Source: Ferruginibacter sp.
Lineage (GTDB): Bacteria; Bacteroidota; Bacteroidia; Chitinophagales; Chitinophagaceae
Direction of reading: 5' to 3'
Assembly: GCF_028288465.1 (NCBI RefSeq)
Contig: NZ_JAQBNR010000019.1
Coordinates: 62,001-126,000, forward strand
DNA: 64,000 nt
This document shows positions 60,146 through 64,000 of the stretch, piece after piece. How positions within the stretch are numbered: the stretch's first letter is position 1; every line of letters begins with the position of its first letter. The notes beneath the pieces were generated by a model that made no database searches, was not told where the DNA came from, and saw only the letters and a program-made list of their open reading frames with translations. The translations under genes were made by a program, and so were the position numbers.

Positions 60146-60895
60146 ATGAATTCAGTAAAACCCTCGTTACATACTTCGCTGTCTCCTGCCCTGTTGCACT
60201 TATATAACGTAAGCAACAGTATCGTGGTTATCATTGATGTTTTAAGAGCAACCTCTACAATAGCCACTGTTTTACACAATGGCGCCAAATGCATTATTCC
60301 AGTTGATAGTGTGGCGGCATGCATACGCATCGGCAAACAGATTGAAGGCATTACCGCCGGCGAAAGAGATGGCCAGATAGCAGAAGGCCTGGCACACGGT
60401 AATTCGCCTTTTGAATATCCGCGGGAATTTGTGGGTGGCAAAACGCTGGTGCTGACCACAACCAACGGTACCAAGTTATTACATATGGCCCTGGAGAAAG
60501 GAGCCAAAAAAATCATCACCGGTTCTTTCGGCAATTTAACCGCAGTGTGCGATTATCTGATTGAGCAAAAGCGGCATGTAATTTTGGGGTGTGCAGCCTG
60601 GAAGGACAGGGTGAATATAGAAGATACCTTGTTTGCAGGGGCCGTCATCAACCGGGTAAAAGAACATTTTACTATCAACTGCGATGCGTCACAACTGGCC
60701 GAAACCATGTATACGGATGCCCGCGAAGATATGTTTGAATTTTTGAAAAATAAAAATGCCTCTCATTATCACCGCCTTACAAAATTTGGTCTTGAAAAAG
60801 ATATCCGTTATTGCCTTACAGAAGATGCCGCCAATGTTTTATGCGTATACGAAGGCGGAAAACTGGTGGTAGGGGTACAGGGAGAACAGGTTTAA
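60146..60895 (+). CDS. comB: 2-phosphosulfolactate phosphatase-family protein
   Basis: VVIIDVLRATSTIATVLHNGAKCIIPVDSV; LVLTTTNGTKLLHMA; ILGCAAWKDRVNIEDTLFAGAV. Confidence 0.87.
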   Translation: MNSVKPSLHTSLSPALLHLYNVSNSIVVIIDVLRATSTIATVLHNGAKCIIPVDSVAACIRIGKQIEGITAGERDGQIAEGLAHGNSPFEYPREFVGGKTLVLTTTNGTKLLHMALEKGAKKIITGSFGNLTAVCDYLIEQKRHVILGCAAWKDRVNIEDTLFAGAVINRVKEHFTINCDASQLAETMYTDAREDMFEFLKNKNASHYHRLTKFGLEKDIRYCLTEDAANVLCVYEGGKLVVGVQGEQV

Positions 60896-61100
60896 ATAAC
60901 GCCGCCATTTAATAAACAGATATAATTTTTGTTTTCTGCACAAAGCTCTTTCATACACCGCCTTTCTTTATTTTTTGTTACTTTTGCAAATTGCCTTTTC
61001 GAAAGCATGACTTTAATCTAACCCTTTCAACAAACCGGTTGCGACGGGGGTTAAATAATAATCTGCAGGAAGAAATCCAGGCTGGAATCAAAAACATTGT

Positions 61101-64000
61101 ATGGCCCTTTCACATCTCATTAAATACGTTTACAATACCGGATCCGACGAAGTAATACGCCGTGGAAAAAAAATCCACGCTATCGGCTATGTAGAAATGG
61201 TGGAACATGATGAACTGATGAACAGTGTAGTGTTCAGGGTAAAAGATGATACCTACAGTACGTTTTACAAAGTGGCTGTCAGCAAATACAATGATCCGCA
61301 GGCACTGTCTCTACGCTGCGGCTGTCCTTATAATTTAGGCGATATCTGCCGGCATGAAGTAGCTGCGCTTTTTAAATTGCAGGAACTGGTAGATAAAAAT
61401 TTGCTTGGGTCATCTAACCTGCAGTACAGCCAGCTGCACACGGTGGCCAAGATGAAAAATATTGAGTTGAAAGTAATGCGGGTATTGTCATCCCCGGAAA
61501 TTTTTGAAGCTGCTGAAAACTTCGTACTGAAAAATAAAGCGAAGATCATTGTCGCTGCCAATGAAAGAGTGGAAGCTTCGCTGGATTACGAGGGTCAGAC
61601 TTACCCACTGGTAATACAAAAAAATGATGAGCGTAATTTTGATACGTCCTGCCGGTGCAGTGAAACAGACCATCCGCTTTGCGTGCATAAAACCATTTTG
61701 TTTTTACAATTGCTGCAAACATATGGTCCATACTATTTTGATACCATCCGTAACTGGGATAAAGAGAAAAATAAATTACTGCAGATATACGGTTACAGTT
61801 TAACTGATGACCTTGCCGGCAAATTTGAATTTGTTTATAAAGATGGCAAGCCCTTTTTAAAAGTGCTGGATACCAGTATAAAAAGGGTGGCGGCAGTGGC
61901 GCCGGTTGAAAGACCATCTTATATGCACGAAGCTCCAAGAGCACAACCTGAAGTAGCCACGGTTGAAGTTCCTCTAAAAAGACTGGGGCTGATCTTTAAT
62001 TTCAATACCACAGCCTATCCATATTTTGTTGTTGATGCGGTTCAGGGAGATGCTGATGAAGACAACAAAAAGTTATTGGGCAAGATTGAAAAACTGGATC
62101 TTACAAAATATGTAAACACTGAAATATTCAGTGAAGATGATAAAATACTGCTGCAGCAGATACGCAAATTGCAGGCCTCGGAAGTAAATAAATACCTCAA
62201 CAGGAATTCACCTTTCAGCGGCATTTGGGAAAATATTATTCAAACGGATGGTGATGAATTTCCTGAGGAAACGAAATTGCTTATAACTGAATACCTGCAA
62301 CCAAAGCTGAAGAAGCTGTTTGAAGAGCAGCGGGAAAATCCTTTTGTATATTACCTGCCAAAACACAAGGCTTTTAAAACAGAAAACCTGGTTGAAGTAG
62401 CATTGAGCGATAATTTTATTGAACCGCAGTTTAAAATAGTAGCTAAAGATGATTATTTTGAGTTGCAGTGCCGCTTTAATATCAATGGTGCGGCGCAACC
62501 TGTTACAGGTAATGAATGCAGCAACAGCCTGTTGTTTTTATACAATCATATTTTTTACCTGTGGCAAAAAGCAGAAGATGTTTTACAGGCAGAAAAATTT
62601 ATTAAAAACGGCAATGTAAAATTGAGCAAGGAAAACTGGGCGGCGCAGATGCAAAAGACCATCATGCCCTTGACCAAGGAATATAAGGTGGAGTTTGACA
62701 AGTCGCTGGTAAAAGAAATAAAAAGCGGCGAGCCGGAAGTGAAACTGATGTTGCAGGAAAAGGGCGATTACCTGGTTTTTCAGCCCATTTTTACCTACCA
62801 GGGGTTTGAAACAAGGGCTACCGATAAAGAGACCATTACCATCCCGGACGGTGATAAGATATTGATTGTACATCGCAACAGGGAGGCAGAGCAACGGTTT
62901 ACAGACATGTTGTCTTCCCTGCATTCCCAGTTTATTCAACCGCAGGAAGGCAACAGTTTAATTTTAAAAGGATCGGATGTATTGCGCAATAACTGGTTCT
63001 TTTTGTTTGTGGATGCTATGAAGGAAGCCAAAATTCCTGTGTTTGGTTTTGAGGCTTTGCGCAACTTCCGGTTCAATACTGCCCGGCCATCTACGCACAT
63101 ACACGTCAGCAGCGGGTTGGACTGGTTTGATGCCAAAGTGGAGATTGATTTTGAAGGTCAGCGTGTGGGAATCAATGATATTAAAAAGGCCCTCGCAGCC
63201 AAACAATCTTTTGTACAGCTGGGTGACGGCACACTGGGCATTTTGCCGGATGAATGGTTGAAGCGATACTCGCTGTTATTTAAAGTAGGCGATGGTAAAA
63301 ATGATAAACTGCGTTTGTCAAAATACCACATGAGTGTGATTGATGAGCTGTATGAAAACAGGGATGCCACAGAATTAAGCTTTGCGCTGGACGAGAAATT
63401 TCAACGCCTGAGAGAATACAAGCAAATACCGGAAATAGCTGTTCCGGCTGAATTACAGGCTGTGTTACGTCCTTATCAAACTGCAGGTTATCAATGGCTG
63501 AATTATCTGAACGAAGTAGGCTGGGGAGGTATTTTAGCGGATGACATGGGTTTGGGTAAAACCGTACAGGCGCTCACCATGCTGCAACAATACAAAACAC
63601 AGGAAGCCGGTCTAAGGGCGATTGTAATTTGCCCAACCACCCTGATCTATAACTGGGAGAATGAAATTAAAAAATTCACGCCCGAACTTACCTGGCTGAT
63701 TCATCACGGCAGTATGCGTACCCGGGATGTGGCAGAATTGCAGAAAGTAAATGTGGTAATTACTACTTACGGAACGCTGCGCAGCGATATACAAACGCTG
63801 ATGAAAATTATGTATGATTATGTGGTGCTGGATGAAAGCCAGGCGATTAAAAACCCGGCATCTAAAGTTACAAAAGCTGCCTGTTTATTAATAGCAAAGA
63901 ACCGCTTGTGCATGAGCGGTACACCATTGCAAAACAATACGTTTGATATTTTTGCCCAGATGAATTTTTTGAATCCGGGCTTGCTGGGCAGTATGGATTT
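61101..64000 (+). CDS. SWIM zinc-finger SNF2/DEAD-box helicase (truncated by window end)
   Basis: ATG 61101: MALSHLIKYVYNTGSDEVIRRG...; SWIM motif CGCPYNLGDICRHEVAALF; DDMGLGKTVQALTML; LDESQAIKNP. Absent from the ORF track because no stop lies in the window. Confidence 0.93.
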   Translation, partial: MALSHLIKYVYNTGSDEVIRRGKKIHAIGYVEMVEHDELMNSVVFRVKDDTYSTFYKVAVSKYNDPQALSLRCGCPYNLGDICRHEVAALFKLQELVDKNLLGSSNLQYSQLHTVAKMKNIELKVMRVLSSPEIFEAAENFVLKNKAKIIVAANERVEASLDYEGQTYPLVIQKNDERNFDTSCRCSETDHPLCVHKTILFLQLLQTYGPYYFDTIRNWDKEKNKLLQIYGYSLTDDLAGKFEFVYKDGKPFLKVLDTSIKRVAAVAPVERPSYMHEAPRAQPEVATVEVPLKRLGLIFNFNTTAYPYFVVDAVQGDADEDNKKLLGKIEKLDLTKYVNTEIFSEDDKILLQQIRKLQASEVNKYLNRNSPFSGIWENIIQTDGDEFPEETKLLITEYLQPKLKKLFEEQRENPFVYYLPKHKAFKTENLVEVALSDNFIEPQFKIVAKDDYFELQCRFNINGAAQPVTGNECSNSLLFLYNHIFYLWQKAEDVLQAEKFIKNGNVKLSKENWAAQMQKTIMPLTKEYKVEFDKSLVKEIKSGEPEVKLMLQEKGDYLVFQPIFTYQGFETRATDKETITIPDGDKILIVHRNREAEQRFTDMLSSLHSQFIQPQEGNSLILKGSDVLRNNWFFLFVDAMKEAKIPVFGFEALRNFRFNTARPSTHIHVSSGLDWFDAKVEIDFEGQRVGINDIKKALAAKQSFVQLGDGTLGILPDEWLKRYSLLFKVGDGKNDKLRLSKYHMSVIDELYENRDATELSFALDEKFQRLREYKQIPEIAVPAELQAVLRPYQTAGYQWLNYLNEVGWGGILADDMGLGKTVQALTMLQQYKTQEAGLRAIVICPTTLIYNWENEIKKFTPELTWLIHHGSMRTRDVAELQKVNVVITTYGTLRSDIQTLMKIMYDYVVLDESQAIKNPASKVTKAACLLIAKNRLCMSGTPLQNNTFDIFAQMNFLNPGLLGSMD

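Overview
A Bacteroidota chromosome segment (Chitinophagaceae-like by gene content and TAnnTTTG-type promoters; assignment is inference). It has no rRNA, CRISPR array or recognisable IS element. (1) 1-11663: the 3' part of a SusC/SusD polysaccharide utilisation locus with a GH20 beta-hexosaminidase, two tandem paralogues that fuse a sensor-type beta-propeller to a predicted alpha-barrel enzyme domain, and an HGSNAT/NagX-like membrane acyltransferase. (2) 11967-32113: an ECF-sigma/FecR/SusC/SusD-controlled locus with no recognisable classical glycoside hydrolase. It carries a redox set instead: GMC dehydrogenase plus small subunit, Gfo/Idh/MocA oxidoreductase, DUF1080 3-keto-glycoside hydrolase-like lipoprotein, HUMPS-family decarboxylase/aldolase, two dehydrogenases, a xylose-isomerase-like TIM barrel, and exported YhcH-like, DapA/NanA-like and PqaA-like proteins. 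This looks like a non-hydrolytic (3-keto type) glycan catabolic system. A predicted antisense sRNA, with a complete Bacteroidetes promoter and an intrinsic terminator, lies between fecR and susC of this locus. (3) 32137-64000: mostly housekeeping and stand-alone genes: RelE-like TA pair, PVC-type cytochrome, tRNA-Phe, asnS, rho with a disordered insertion, selU/selD, feoB, hsp20, padR-pspC, gcvT, comB and an SNF2/SWIM helicase cut by the window end.
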